This document shows positions 63,864 through 64,000 of a stretch of DNA of 64,000 nucleotides, piece after piece. Source of the stretch: an uncultured Marinifilum sp. (GTDB lineage: Bacteria > Bacteroidota > Bacteroidia > Bacteroidales > Marinifilaceae). The number at the start of each line of letters is the position of its first letter. Within the stretch, counting starts at the first letter, position 1. The notes under the pieces were generated by a model. The model searched no databases and was not told where the DNA came from. It saw only the letters and a program-made list of their open reading frames with translations. A program made the translations under genes and the position numbers. The DNA is taken from assembly GCF_963677195.1 (NCBI RefSeq), contig NZ_OY781918.1:4142923-4206922 (forward strand). Direction: 5' to 3'.

Positions 63864-64000
63864 AATACAATAATAGGGAATATTTGGAAAAAATTAAGCT
63901 GCCAAAAGTGCCAAGTTAAAGTACTACTTAAACTTAAGTCAATCATATCAAATAAGTTCAAAAATAAAAGCCTGTCAATATGAAACAATAATATAGAATT
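63864..64000. other. Window end, no feature recognised
   Basis: The last 137 bases upstream of the propeller sensor gene are AT-rich with no ORF, hairpin or -7 box. The neighbouring gene lies outside the window. Confidence 0.3.

Noticed and set aside
1..64000. tRNA, rRNA, insertion sequences, prophage or integrase genes
   Set aside because: The intergenic stretches were read for tRNA T-loop patterns and hairpins, and the reading frames for transposase or integrase motifs; none was seen.

Overview
The window is a low-GC chromosomal segment (about one third G+C by eye) from a member of the Bacteroidota, most likely a marine Bacteroidales of the Marinifilum / Labilibaculum / Ancylomarina kind. 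The evidence is a short primary sigma factor without region 1.1, repeated promoter boxes of the Bacteroidetes type (TAnnTTTG) upstream of genes, almost no Shine-Dalgarno sites, many lipoproteins and TPR or two-component proteins of Bacteroidales style, and an anaerobe-type hybrid-cluster protein next to an unexpected blue-light sensor. The genus is inference. No rRNA, tRNA, insertion sequence, prophage or CRISPR array was seen, and most genes are ordinary chromosomal ones.

Layout. 0-7 kb: an ABC-F ATPase, a coiled-coil lipoprotein, and a hexose transporter plus ROK sugar kinase operon divergent from an AraC regulator. 6-16 kb: a metallophosphoesterase, two small unknown proteins (one ATP10-like), threonine aldolase, murB, mltG, an M14 peptidase, a secreted transglutaminase-like protein, a YejK/NdpA-type nucleoid protein and a secreted esterase. 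16-25 kb: a PepSY membrane protein, the hybrid-cluster protein Hcp with an FNR/CRP-type palindrome upstream, a small secreted cysteine-containing protein, a HAD phosphatase, an EEP-family lipoprotein, uvrB and the primary sigma factor. 25-33 kb: an HtrA protease, dapF followed closely by a Cache-PAS histidine kinase, a LOG-family nucleosidase and gyrB. 33-41 kb: a small secreted protein, an outer-membrane barrel paired with a 1061-residue TPR protein, ftsE directly joined to a rhomboid protease, and an M48 lipoprotein.

41-50 kb is the most accessory-looking part: a DUF255 thioredoxin-like protein, a sulfatase lipoprotein, an AraC regulator, a corrinoid-methyltransferase-like member of the UroD family, a RhaT-type rhamnose symporter and an EamA transporter. 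The sulfatase, regulator, UroD-like enzyme and symporter could form a small deoxy-sugar locus, but no SusCD pair or rhamnose catabolic genes accompany them. 50-64 kb: a CIA30 protein facing a BLUF photoreceptor, folD, ffh, argS, a TPR hybrid histidine kinase with receiver, a class IV aminotransferase, and a propeller-type LytS-like sensor whose ATP-binding motifs are degenerate.

I found no convincing new multi-gene defence or metabolic system. The points most worth checking are the hcp operator, the BLUF protein, the degenerate LytS-like kinase, the in-frame ftsE-stop-TTG-rhomboid junction, and the UroD-like/RhaT/sulfatase locus with its direct-repeat leader.
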